Shown here piece by piece: positions 8,780 to 17,163 of a stretch of DNA of 64,000 nt (the first letter of the stretch is position 1; each line of letters begins with the position of its first letter). The notes beneath the pieces were generated by a model that saw nothing but the letters and a program-made list of their open reading frames with translations, did not search any database and was not told where the DNA came from. Position numbers and translations under genes: made by a program. The stretch is from Pseudomonas sp. Ant30-3 (lineage in GTDB: Bacteria > Pseudomonadota > Gammaproteobacteria > Pseudomonadales > Pseudomonadaceae): assembly GCF_000690905.1 (NCBI RefSeq), contig NZ_JMCL01000019.1, positions 1 to 64,000 of the forward strand, read 5' to 3'.

Positions 8780-10147
8780 TTATTCGAACAGCGCATCCAG
8801 CGCCTGTTCCAGACGCGTCACCGCAATAATCTGCAAACCCGGCGGCGCTTCCTTCGGCGCATTGCCCTTGGGGACAATGGCCCGCTTGAAGCCGTGCTTG
8901 GCGGCTTCTTTCAGACGCTCCTGACCGCTCGGCACCGGGCGCACCTCGCCGGACAACCCGACCTCACCGAACACCAGCAAATCATGTGGCAACGGCCGGT
9001 TACGCAAACTGGACATGACCGCCGCCATCAGCGCCAGGTCCGACGCCGTTTCCAATACCTTCACACCACCGACCACGTTGAGAAACACGTCCTGATCGTG
9101 AGTCGGAATGCCGCCGTGACGGTGCAGCACCGCCAGCAGCATCGCCAGGCGATTCTGGTCCAGCCCCAGCGTGACCCGGCGCGGATTGGCCAAATGACTG
9201 TCATCGACCAGTGCCTGAACTTCCACCAGCATCGGCCGCGTCCCTTCCCACGTCGCCATGACCACACTACCCGGCACTTCTTCCTGCGCCCGTGTCAGAA
9301 AAATCGCCGAGGGGTTGGACACTTCTTTCAAACCCTTGTCGGTCATACCGAACACGCCCAATTCGTTGACCGCACCGAACCGGTTCTTCACCGCCCTCAG
9401 TAGCCGCAAACGCCCATCGGACTCGCCTTCGAAATACAGCACCGTGTCGACCATGTGCTCCAACACTCGCGGCCCGGCCAATGCGCCTTCTTTAGTCACG
9501 TGGCCGACCAGGAAGATGGCCGTGCCGCTCTGCTTGGCGTAACGCACCAGCAGCGCCGCGCTCTCCCGAACCTGGGACACGCCGCCCGGCGCCGATTGCA
9601 GTTGTTCGGTAAAGATCGTCTGGATCGAATCGATGACCATGACCTTGGGCTTTTCGACACGGGCCGTGGCGATGATGGTTTCGATGCAGGTTTCGGTCAT
9701 GACGCGCAGTTGGTCCTGCGGCAGCCCGAGACGTCGGGCGCGCATGGCCACTTGCTGTTGGGATTCTTCGCCGGTGACGTAAAGCGCCGGCATGCTCTTG
9801 GCCAGGTTGCACAAGGTTTGCAAGAGTATGGTTGACTTGCCGATGCCCGGATCACCGCCAATCAACACCACCGAGCCGTCCACCAGGCCGCCGCCAAGCA
9901 CGCGATCAAGCTCGCTGGATGCCGTGGAAAACCGCGGGATTTCTTCGACGCTCACTTCAGCCAGCGTCTTGATTTGCGCCTGTTGACCGGTCCAGCCGGT
10001 GCGCCCGCTCGGGGCTGCGGGGGCACCGCTTTCGATCATGGTCTCGGTCAGCGTGTTCCAGGCCCCGCACTCGCCGCACTGGCCCGCCCACTTGGGAAAA
10101 GTCGAACCGCACTCGGTGCAGCCGTACATGCGTTTGGCCTTGGCCAT
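8780..10147 (-). CDS. radA: DNA repair protein RadA (Sms)
   Basis: This 455-residue RecA-related ATPase processes recombination intermediates and branch migration. In order: a C4 zinc finger (CTECGSTFPKWAGQCGECG, residues 10-28), Walker A GGDPGIGKST (about 95-105), the RadA-specific KNRFG motif, and a C-terminal Lon-protease-like domain (GLSGEVRPV) without a catalytic serine dyad. The start at 10147 has GGGAGT upstream. Length equals that of Pseudomonas orthologues. It is apparently monocistronic and divergent from mscL. Confidence 0.96.
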   Translation of the reverse strand: MAKAKRMYGCTECGSTFPKWAGQCGECGAWNTLTETMIESGAPAAPSGRTGWTGQQAQIKTLAEVSVEEIPRFSTASSELDRVLGGGLVDGSVVLIGGDPGIGKSTILLQTLCNLAKSMPALYVTGEESQQQVAMRARRLGLPQDQLRVMTETCIETIIATARVEKPKVMVIDSIQTIFTEQLQSAPGGVSQVRESAALLVRYAKQSGTAIFLVGHVTKEGALAGPRVLEHMVDTVLYFEGESDGRLRLLRAVKNRFGAVNELGVFGMTDKGLKEVSNPSAIFLTRAQEEVPGSVVMATWEGTRPMLVEVQALVDDSHLANPRRVTLGLDQNRLAMLLAVLHRHGGIPTHDQDVFLNVVGGVKVLETASDLALMAAVMSSLRNRPLPHDLLVFGEVGLSGEVRPVPSGQERLKEAAKHGFKRAIVPKGNAPKEAPPGLQIIAVTRLEQALDALFE

Positions 10148-10372
10148 CTGAACTCCCGGCAAAAGCGCGATGATAGCTCAGCTGACCGGCATCGGTGCAG
10201 CGCACTCGGCAGACGGCCCGGGACGCGTTCGCCGGATTGCCGCCACCGGATAAACTTTTCAGCGCTGCTCCGGTCGACTGCTAGCTAACGATGTGAGCAG
10301 TTGTTTCGGGCAAGACCTGTTTTGCTGATTTACACTGCCTTACCAAACTCATCTGTAACAGGGAATAACCTT

Positions 10373-10795
10373 ATGGGCGTGATAAGCGAGTTCAAGGCCT
10401 TCGCGGTCAAAGGCAACGTGGTCGACATGGCCGTCGGTATCATCATCGGCGCCGCGTTTGGCAAGATAGTTTCCTCATTTGTCGGTGATGTGGTCATGCC
10501 ACCTCTCGGCCTGCTGATCGGTGGAGTGGACTTCAGCGATCTGGCGATTACGCTCAAGGCAGCCTCGGGCGATGCGCCTGCGGTGGTATTGGCCTACGGC
10601 AAGTTCATTCAGACAACCATTGACTTCATCATCGTCGCGTTCGCGATCTTCATGGGCGTGAAAGGTATCAATCGTCTGAAGCGCGAAGAAGCCGTCGCGC
10701 CAACCTTGCCACCGGTGCCAACCAAGGAAGAACTGCTGCTGGGCGAGATTCGCGATCTGTTGAAGGCACAAAATATTCAGCCACCACAGCTGTAA
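10373..10795 (+). CDS. mscL: Large-conductance mechanosensitive channel
   Basis: This 140-residue inner-membrane channel forms a pentamer that releases solutes on hypo-osmotic shock. The N-terminal amphipathic helix [17 protein letters not shown]1 ([31 protein letters not shown]), a periplasmic loop, TM2 ([19 protein letters not shown]) and the C-terminal [13 protein letters not shown] bundle are all present. The ATG at 10373 matches the conserved N-terminus. An intrinsic terminator follows. Confidence 0.96.
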   Translation: MGVISEFKAFAVKGNVVDMAVGIIIGAAFGKIVSSFVGDVVMPPLGLLIGGVDFSDLAITLKAASGDAPAVVLAYGKFIQTTIDFIIVAFAIFMGVKGINRLKREEAVAPTLPPVPTKEELLLGEIRDLLKAQNIQPPQL

Positions 10796-10809
10796 TGAAT
10801 TTCTAGAAA

Positions 10810-10836
10810 ACAGGCGCCTACCCAGGCGCCTTTTTT
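10810..10836 (+). terminator. Terminator of mscL, possibly bidirectional
   Basis: The stem AGGCGCCT/AGGCGCCT (10812-10819 and 10824-10831) has a 4-base loop and is followed by TTTTT on the plus strand. An A-rich run on the other side could also serve the convergent fpr gene. Confidence 0.85.
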
Positions 10837-11613
10837 CTACCAGTAAGTTTCTACGGCGACCTGCCCCGGCCGGCGACTCAGGCTCAGATTCAGGCCTCGC
10901 TGTTTGAGCATCTTTCGTGTGTCATCAATCATTTGCGGGTTACCGCACAGCATGACGCGTGAGTGTTCTGGCGTGAGGGGCACGCCGGCAACGCGCTCCA
11001 GCTCGCCATTTTCGATCAGCGATGTAATACGGCCATTCAGGGTTTGCGGCCACACTTCGCGGGTGACCGTCGCGATGAATTGCAGCTTGTGCGCGTGCTC
11101 GGCCAGGTAGTCACGTTCTGCCAGCCCGGCGACAAGTTCCTGGTAAGCCAATTCTCGTCCCTCGCGCACGCTGTAAACGAGGATGATGCGCTCAAATTTC
11201 TCCCAGACTTCGAAGTCCTGCAAAATCGACAGAAACGGCGCTACGCCTGTTCCGGTCGACAATAACCATAGATCGCGGCCATCGGCAAAACGGTCCAGCG
11301 TCAGGTAACCGAAGGCCTGACGATCAACCAGCAATGTATCGCCAACCCCGAGCCGATGCAGTTCACTGGTGAACTCCCCCCCGGGGACCACAATGGAAAA
11401 AAATTCGAGAAACTCGTCATAGGGTGAGGACACCATGGAATAGGCGCGCCAGACAGTGCTGCCGTCAGGTTTGGTAATTCCCAGTCGGGCAAACTGCCCT
11501 GCACGAAAACGAAAACCGGGATCGCGAGTGGTGCGCAGGGTAAACAGGGCAGGCGTCAACGGTTGAACGTCGGTCAATGTCTGGCGAGTGAATTTCTCGA
11601 CGCTGGCAGTCAT
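10837..11613 (-). CDS. fpr: Ferredoxin/flavodoxin-NADP(+) reductase
   Basis: This 258-residue FAD enzyme moves electrons between NADPH and ferredoxin or flavodoxin. The FAD site RAYSMVSSP (residues 55-63), the phosphate-binding region PGGEFTSELHRL, the NADP site LSTGTGVAPFLSIL and the C-terminal aromatic ending VETYW are visible. The sequence is not the FprA type (which ends near AFVEK) and corresponds better to the second, FprB-like reductase of pseudomonads. The ATG at 11613 has GGAGCG upstream. Confidence 0.88.
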   Translation of the reverse strand: MTASVEKFTRQTLTDVQPLTPALFTLRTTRDPGFRFRAGQFARLGITKPDGSTVWRAYSMVSSPYDEFLEFFSIVVPGGEFTSELHRLGVGDTLLVDRQAFGYLTLDRFADGRDLWLLSTGTGVAPFLSILQDFEVWEKFERIILVYSVREGRELAYQELVAGLAERDYLAEHAHKLQFIATVTREVWPQTLNGRITSLIENGELERVAGVPLTPEHSRVMLCGNPQMIDDTRKMLKQRGLNLSLSRRPGQVAVETYW

Positions 11614-11971
11614 GGGGCGCTCCTTTGATTGAAGAAGTACAGTGTCCCGCAAACCCGCCCGACTAAACACCGGTTGTTTGTAATGTCTTTAATAGTTGTA
11701 CTATTTGCCTGTTGAACTTGTACAAATGATCCAGCCCGTGATTAGCTTTTCAATGATCAACTTAAAGTCTTTCCTAATAAATAAATATTAGCCTCATCAT
11801 TCAAAGAAATTGATAGATGTATGGGCGAGGGTTATAGAACACATATTTAAATTTCAATTACGAAAATTTACTGAAATTCATCACCGTTGCGTAGGAAGAG
11901 TCCTACACTCAGCCACTCCTGGCATTGGATCCAGGAACCTGCAAGCTGACCAAAGGTTATGGAGACGGATG
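11614..11971. other. AT-rich intergenic region upstream of the LuxR solo
   Basis: About 360 bases between the divergent fpr and luxR-type genes, with far lower GC than the flanks (TAATAAATAAATATTA near 11775). It carries two adjacent inverted repeats: GTAGGA-N4-TCCTAC at 11891-11906 and TCCTGG-N8-CCAGGA at 11917-11936. These are probably regulatory sites for the LuxR gene. No convincing small gene is visible. Confidence 0.6.
11891..11906. promoter_or_regulatory. Palindrome GTAGGA-N4-TCCTAC upstream of luxR-type gene
   Basis: Perfect 6-base arms with a 4-base centre, 66 bases before the LuxR-solo start. The same arms with a 6-base centre occur upstream of vgrG at 39355-39372. The symmetry suits a dimeric NarL/LuxR-class regulator; the regulator is not identified. 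Confidence 0.4.
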
Positions 11972-12703
11972 ATGGAACAATGGAAAGAATCACAACTGAA
12001 ACAGTTTTCAAGTACGACCGAAATTGATACCGCTTATCGGAGTGCGGTGTGCTTTGCCAAAAATATTGGCTTCAATTACTTCGGATTTTCAACAACTTAT
12101 CCCTCCAGAGATCATCAACCAAAGACAGTTAAATTCAATAATTATCCGACCAGTTGGAACCGCGAGTATGACCGAAACAAAATGCGCAACATTGATCCGG
12201 TAGTAGCGCATTGCAATCACTCAATGATGCCCATCCTGTGGACCGAAGACATGTTTTCAGACAGCCCGATTTTGTGGGATGCATTGAAAACGCACGGCCT
12301 GCAACACGGTTGGTCGCAAGCATTGCATGATGAAGAAAAGGGCTTGTGCAGCATCTTGAGTCTTGCGCGCAGCCATTGCCCGATCACAGCGCTGGAGCTT
12401 TATGAGAATCTCGGATTTTCCGTATTCATGGCGCGGCATCTGCACGTACTGGTGGAACAATCGCTGCCCAAACACTGTGTCAAACAGGCTCTGCCGCGTC
12501 TTTCGGCGCGTGAGATAGACGTTTTGAACCTCGCGGCGACCGGCAAAACTGCCGAAGAGAGCGCCCGGATTCTTCACCTGAGCCCGCGCACCATTCATTT
12601 TCATACCCAGAGTGCGATCGAAAAACTCGGCGCCAAAAACAAGATCTCGGCAATCATTGTGGCGATGAAGGCCGGCCACTTGAGTGAAGCTTCGATCCGC
12701 TGA
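11972..12703 (+). CDS. LuxR solo: acyl-homoserine-lactone-type transcriptional regulator
   Basis: This 243-residue regulator has an N-terminal autoinducer-binding domain and a C-terminal GerE helix-turn-helix (LSAREIDVLNLAATGKTAEESARIL, about residues 172-196). All canonical pocket residues are present at a constant offset of five from TraR numbering: Y58, W62, Y66, D75, P76 and W90. No luxI-type synthase lies anywhere in the window, so it is an orphan that may respond to self-made or foreign signals. GGAG at 11961-11964 favours ATG 11972 over ATG 11969. A longer in-frame extension to 11810 lacks a good ribosome site and family similarity. Confidence 0.88.
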   Translation: MEQWKESQLKQFSSTTEIDTAYRSAVCFAKNIGFNYFGFSTTYPSRDHQPKTVKFNNYPTSWNREYDRNKMRNIDPVVAHCNHSMMPILWTEDMFSDSPILWDALKTHGLQHGWSQALHDEEKGLCSILSLARSHCPITALELYENLGFSVFMARHLHVLVEQSLPKHCVKQALPRLSAREIDVLNLAATGKTAEESARILHLSPRTIHFHTQSAIEKLGAKNKISAIIVAMKAGHLSEASIR

Positions 12704-12865
12704 CCGGTAAAAACCTGCGGGCAATCCGATGGAAAAAAACGTACCATTTGCGGTCCCTCCTGAGTGATGGCGTGAACTCCACGACGCAGTTCACCTGGAC
12801 GGTCTCGCCCGCCACAGCGCCTCAGGGCCGCGGGATCCCTGTTGATTATCAGAGCTACCCGCCTC

Positions 12866-13990
12866 ATGCCTTTGCTCGAAACACCTTTCGCCCGGCTCGA
12901 CCTCATTCGCCAGCCTGAACAGCAGAACGAGCCTTTGCAGGCATTCGACGCGGCAGACGAGTACTTGCTCGGTCACCTGGCCGATCAAAATCCGAACGCA
13001 GACATGCGCGTGCTGGTGCTCAACGACAGTTTCGGCGCATTGGCGGTGAGCCTGTCGGGCAAGGTCCGGGTGACCAGCAGTGGCGACTCGATTCTGGCCT
13101 TGCAAGGACTGGAAAAAAATCTGCTGCGCAACGGATTGCCATTCGACGCGGTGCCGCACCTACCCGCCAGCGAAGCCATCGTCGGTCCGTTCGATCGGGT
13201 ACTGATTCGCGTACCGAAAACCCTGGCGTTGCTGGAAGAGCAATTGATTCGGCTCCAGGGCCAACTGGCACCCGGCGCCCAAGTGATTGCTGCGGCGATG
13301 GTCAAGCATCTGCCACGGGCTGCAGGCGATTTGCTGGAGCGCTACATTGGCCCGGTGCAAGCCTCACTGGCAGTGAAAAAAGCCCGCCTGTTGATTGCCA
13401 CCGTTGAGGCGAAGGCACCGGCTGCGTCCCCCTACCCCACTCGTTATAAGCTCGACGCGCCGCCGATTGAACTGATCAACCATGCCAACGTGTTTTGTCG
13501 CGAAGGGCTGGACATCGGCACGCGGGCCTTTCTCCCGCACCTGCCAGTCAACCTTGGCACGGCGCGGGTCGCCGACCTCGGTTGCGGCAATGGCGTATTG
13601 GCCATCGCCAGCGCGCTGCAAAACCCCGAAGCGCATTACACGCTGGTCGATGAATCATTCATGGCAGTGCAATCCGCTGTCGAGAACTGGCAGGCGGCGT
13701 TGGGTGATCGAGAAGTGACCGTGCGTGCCGGCGATGGTCTGGCCGGGCAGGAACCGCAGTCGCTGGACGTCGTACTGTGCAACCCGCCATTTCATCAGCA
13801 GCAAGTGGTGGGCGACTTCCTCGCTTGGCGCATGTTCCAGCAAGCCCGCGAAGCGCTGGTAGTGGGCGGCGCCTTGTACATCGTCGGCAATCGCCACTTG
13901 GGTTACCACAGCAAGCTGGCGCGGTTGTTCCGTGGCGTCGAACAAGTAGCCGCCACGCCAAAATTCGTGATTCTGAAAGCGCGCAAGTAA
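12866..13990 (+). CDS. rlmG: 23S rRNA (guanine-N2)-methyltransferase RlmG
   Basis: This 374-residue SAM enzyme methylates G1835 of 23S rRNA. An N-terminal RsmC/RlmG-like pseudo-methyltransferase half is followed by a catalytic Rossmann domain with motif I VADLGCGNGVLAI (about residue 235) and the base-binding motif NPPFHQ (about residue 310), typical of N2-guanine methyltransferases. The ATG at 12866 gives the usual length. It stands alone and faces the cio operon across a terminator. Confidence 0.92.
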   Translation: MPLLETPFARLDLIRQPEQQNEPLQAFDAADEYLLGHLADQNPNADMRVLVLNDSFGALAVSLSGKVRVTSSGDSILALQGLEKNLLRNGLPFDAVPHLPASEAIVGPFDRVLIRVPKTLALLEEQLIRLQGQLAPGAQVIAAAMVKHLPRAAGDLLERYIGPVQASLAVKKARLLIATVEAKAPAASPYPTRYKLDAPPIELINHANVFCREGLDIGTRAFLPHLPVNLGTARVADLGCGNGVLAIASALQNPEAHYTLVDESFMAVQSAVENWQAALGDREVTVRAGDGLAGQEPQSLDVVLCNPPFHQQQVVGDFLAWRMFQQAREALVVGGALYIVGNRHLGYHSKLARLFRGVEQVAATPKFVILKARK

Positions 13991-13999
13991 TCAGGTGCG

Positions 14000-14030
14000 A
14001 AAAAAAACCCTCCATCACAGGAGGGTTTGA
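14000..14030 (-). terminator. Terminator of the cio operon
   Basis: The stem AAACCCTCC/GGAGGGTTT (14005-14013 and 14020-14028) has a 6-base loop. Read on the minus strand it is followed by a T-run, so it ends the leftward cioA-cioB-DUF2474 transcript. It may also slow readthrough from rlmG. Confidence 0.8.
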
Positions 14031-14072
14031 GGACTGCGCCACAAGGCACAGAATGGGAACAGTTGAAGTGTT

Positions 14073-14240
14073 TCAGGGCGTGCTGAGGCCCGCAGCATTC
14101 ATAAACATACGCATCAGACTGGCGACGATGAACAGCGCTACCACGCTGCCGGTCCAGATCATCGCCAACCATCCAAGCCGCTGCCAGAGCGGCTTTTTTT
14201 CGGCCTCCTGGATGTCGTGCAGTGAAGGTTTGTTAGACAT
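14073..14240 (-). CDS. DUF2474-type small subunit of the bd-type oxidase
   Basis: A 55-residue protein with one transmembrane helix (WLAMIWTGSVVALFIVASLMRMF, about residues 25-47) and a short charged N-terminus, 66 bases downstream of cioB. It is the positional counterpart of CydX, which stabilises cytochrome bd. Two ATGs are possible (14249 and 14240). GAGGA lies at proper spacing only for 14240, so the shorter form is chosen. Confidence 0.82.
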   Translation of the reverse strand: MSNKPSLHDIQEAEKKPLWQRLGWLAMIWTGSVVALFIVASLMRMFMNAAGLSTP

Positions 14241-14306
14241 CTCGTTCATTCCTCTTCGAAGGTCGTTGGCGCCGTCGAGGACGCCATCGCGAGCAAGCAC
14301 GGCTGA

Positions 14307-15314
14307 CTAGTGATAACCATCTTCATGGGTAACCTTGCCGCGGAATACGTAGTAGCTCCAGAAGGTGTAACCCAGAATGAACGGGATGATGAACAGTGTA
14401 CCTACCAGCATGAAACCCTGACTCTGCGGCGGCGCAGCAGCATCCCAGATTGAAATCGACGGCGGTATGATGTTTGGCCACAGGCTGATGCCGAGCCCGC
14501 TGTAGCCGAGGAAGATCAGCACCAACGTCAAGAGGAACGGCGTGTAATTGGCATGGCGCGCCACAGCGCGCAGCAGACCATACATCGTCACCAAAACCAG
14601 AATTGGCACCGGCAGGAACCAGAACAGATTTGGCAGGGTGAACCAGCGAGCGGCGATATCCGCGTGCGTCAGCGGCGTCCAGATACTGACGATACCGATG
14701 ACTGCCAGCACCACAAACGCCAAAGGCCTGGCGATATCGTGCATCTGCTTCTGCAATTTGCCTTCGGTTTTCATGATCAACCAGGTGCAACCCAGCAAGG
14801 CATAGGCAACCACTAAAGCCACGCCGCAAAACAGTGTGAACGGCGTCAGCCAAGCCAGCGAGCCGCCGACGAATTGCCGGTTGGCCACCTCGAATCCGTC
14901 GATGAACGCGCCCAACGCAACACCCTGAAAGAACGTCGCCGCAATCGATCCGCCGATGAATGCCTTGTCCCACAAGTGGCGCTTTTCGTCCTTCGCCTTG
15001 AAGCGGAACTCGAACGCTACGCCGCGAAAGATCAAACCCATCAGCATGAAAATCAGCGGTAGGTACAACGCCGAAAGCACGACCGAATATGCCAGCGGAA
15101 ACGCGCCAAACAACGCGGCGCCGCCCAGCACCAGCCAGGTTTCGTTACCGTCCCAGACCGGCGCCACCGTGTTCATCATCACGTCGCGGTCGGTTTTGCC
15201 TTTAACGAACGGGAAAAGAATCCCGATGCCCAGGTCAAAACCGTCCATGACTACGTACATCATGATGCCGAAGATAATAATAACGGCCCAGATCAGCGGA
15301 AGATCGATACCCAT
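14307..15314 (-). CDS. cioB: Cytochrome bd-type ubiquinol oxidase subunit II (CioB)
   Basis: This 335-residue inner-membrane protein has about nine helices. It begins with the family signature for subunit II, WAVIIIFGIMMYVVMDGFDLGIGILFPF, and later shows WDGNETWLVLGGAALFGAFPLAYS. It pairs with CioA to oxidise ubiquinol and reduce oxygen without proton pumping. Its start is 3 bases after the cioA stop, so the two are translated together. Confidence 0.94.
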   Translation of the reverse strand: MGIDLPLIWAVIIIFGIMMYVVMDGFDLGIGILFPFVKGKTDRDVMMNTVAPVWDGNETWLVLGGAALFGAFPLAYSVVLSALYLPLIFMLMGLIFRGVAFEFRFKAKDEKRHLWDKAFIGGSIAATFFQGVALGAFIDGFEVANRQFVGGSLAWLTPFTLFCGVALVVAYALLGCTWLIMKTEGKLQKQMHDIARPLAFVVLAVIGIVSIWTPLTHADIAARWFTLPNLFWFLPVPILVLVTMYGLLRAVARHANYTPFLLTLVLIFLGYSGLGISLWPNIIPPSISIWDAAAPPQSQGFMLVGTLFIIPFILGYTFWSYYVFRGKVTHEDGYH

Positions 15315-15317
15315 GAT

Positions 15318-16766
15318 TCAAATCTCCTTGTTCAGGCTGATAGGGTCGTGCACGTCGCCTTCGCCGTTATCTTCATCGGCAGCCGAGAGTGGACGGGCCG
15401 GCGTACGCTTCTTGCCTGGGCCGCCGTCGTTGGTTTCCTTGCCCTCATCGGTGACCGGGCCTTTGCGCACCAGGCGCATCATGTAGCTCAGACCGGCGCC
15501 GAACAGCGCAAAATAGACCACCACAAACATAATCAGAGTGATGCTCATCTGCATGAAACTGTGCCCGGACGACGCATCCGCCGTGCGCATCAACCCGTAA
15601 ACCACCCACGGCTGTCGACCAATTTCGGTGGTAAACCAGCCAGCGAGAATTGCGATCAACCCGGACGGCCCCATCCACAGGGCCAGATAAAGGAAGGGCC
15701 GCGAGGTGTAAAGCGCGTCACTTTTGCGCAGCCAAAGGCTCCACAAACCGGTGAAGATCATCAGCATGCCCAGGCCGACCATGATCCGGAAGGACCAGAA
15801 TACGATGGTCGAATTTGGCCGGTCTTCCGGTGGGAAGTCTTTAAGCGCCGGCACTTGTTTGTCCAGCGAGTGGGTCAGGATGAGGCTGCCAAGGTACGGA
15901 ATTTCCACGGCATACTTGGTCCGCTCTTCTTTCATGTCCGGCCAGCCGAACAGGATCAACGGAGTCGGTTCGTCGCCGTGGTTTTCCCAGTGGCCTTCGA
16001 TCGCCGCGATTTTCGCTGGTTGATGCTTGAGCGTGTTGAGGCCATGGAAGTCGCCGATCACGGCTTGAATCGGCGCGACGAGCAAGGCCATCCACATCGC
16101 CATCGACAGCATGGTGCGGATCGCCGGGTTGTCGCGACCGCGCAGCAAGTGCCAGGCCGCCGAGGAACCGACGAAGAATGCCGTTGCCACGAACGCAGCA
16201 GTCGCCATGTGTGCCAGGCGGTACGGGAACGACGGGTTGAAGATCACTGCAAACCAGTCGGTCGGGATGACCTGGCCATTGATGATCTCGAAGCCCTGCG
16301 GGGTCTGCATCCAGCTGTTGGACGCGAGAATCCAGAAGGTTGAAATCAGCGTGCCCACAGCGACCATGACGGTGGAGAAGAAGTGCAGGTTGCGCCCCAC
16401 CTTGTTCCAGCCGAACAGCATGACACCGAGGAAACCGGCTTCGAGGAAGAAAGCGGTCAGCACCTCGTACGTCAACAATGGCCCGGTCACGGCACCGGCA
16501 AAGTCCGAGAAGCGGCTCCAGTTGGTGCCGAACTGATACGCCATCACCAACCCGGACACCACACCCATGCCGAAGTTGACGGCAAAGATCTTCGACCAGA
16601 AGTGATACAGATCGCGATAGGTGTTGTTGTTGGTTTTCAGCCACAGCCCCTCAAGCACCGCCAGGTAACTCGCCAGACCAATGGTGATGGCCGGGAACAG
16701 GATGTGAAACGAGATGGTGAACGCGAACTGGATTCGGGCGAGATCGAGCGCCTCCAAACCGAACAT
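15318..16766 (-). CDS. cioA: Cytochrome bd-type/cyanide-insensitive oxidase subunit I (CioA)
   Basis: This 482-residue integral membrane subunit carries the hemes of the terminal quinol oxidase. It shows LARIQFAFTISFHILFPAITIG with the heme-ligand histidine at residue 21, NFGMGVVSGLVMAYQFGTNWS, FLEAGFLGVMLFGW and GRQPWVVYGLMRT. The quinol-binding loop is short, the pattern of Pseudomonas CioA rather than E. coli long-loop CydA. The ATG at 16766 has GAGGAAG upstream. The last 40 residues are a charged cytoplasmic tail. A perfect ANR/FNR box lies 162 bases upstream. Confidence 0.93.
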   Translation of the reverse strand: MFGLEALDLARIQFAFTISFHILFPAITIGLASYLAVLEGLWLKTNNNTYRDLYHFWSKIFAVNFGMGVVSGLVMAYQFGTNWSRFSDFAGAVTGPLLTYEVLTAFFLEAGFLGVMLFGWNKVGRNLHFFSTVMVAVGTLISTFWILASNSWMQTPQGFEIINGQVIPTDWFAVIFNPSFPYRLAHMATAAFVATAFFVGSSAAWHLLRGRDNPAIRTMLSMAMWMALLVAPIQAVIGDFHGLNTLKHQPAKIAAIEGHWENHGDEPTPLILFGWPDMKEERTKYAVEIPYLGSLILTHSLDKQVPALKDFPPEDRPNSTIVFWSFRIMVGLGMLMIFTGLWSLWLRKSDALYTSRPFLYLALWMGPSGLIAILAGWFTTEIGRQPWVVYGLMRTADASSGHSFMQMSITLIMFVVVYFALFGAGLSYMMRLVRKGPVTDEGKETNDGGPGKKRTPARPLSAADEDNGEGDVHDPISLNKEI

Positions 16767-17163
16767 AAGTCTTCCTCTGTCAGGTAATACCGGCTGAAGG
16801 CTTGTGGCCTGCACCCACTGCCCCCACGGATATGGAGTGTGGCGAATTCGAATTCGTTCTTTTTTTACCAACATCACAACGTAGGGAGTCTGGCCATTTG
16901 GCCGCCGGATCAAATCCTGGTGCGGTTTTGATCTGGATCAAGCAACGATGAAAGAGTAGTCCGAATTTCGACGATGGACGGTGTGGTCTATTGCCGCGTG
17001 ACAGGTTGCCTCAGCGAGGCGCCCACCCATGTAGCAGCTGCCGAAGGCTGCGTCTCGCGTAGCAGCTGCGTGAACGTTCAGGGGATCAAATGCTTTGCGC
17101 TCGCAACTTCTGGTTACAGGTTGGTGATAATGTCGCCCTTTCCTTCATTCAGATTGACCGTCG
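16767..17163. other. Divergent regulatory region between cioA and an MFS gene
   Basis: About 400 bases. It contains the palindrome CGAATTCGAATTCG (16843-16856), the ANR/FNR box at 16928-16941 and a pair of direct GTAGCAGCTGC copies at about 17031 and 17058 related to the GTAGGAGCTGCC palindrome class. No gene is seen. Confidence 0.6.
16928..16941. promoter_or_regulatory. ANR/FNR box upstream of cioAB
   Basis: TTGATCTGGATCAA is an exact match to the FNR/ANR consensus TTGAT-N4-ATCAA. It lies 162 bases before the cioA start and 223 bases before the divergent MFS start. In P. aeruginosa cioAB is under ANR control, so an oxygen-responsive site here fits the operon. Confidence 0.72.

Noticed and set aside
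11810..11971. N-terminal extension of the LuxR solo
   Set aside because: The extra 54 residues have no ribosome site, show no LuxR similarity and cover AT-rich palindromic DNA. The start at 11972 with GGAG is better.
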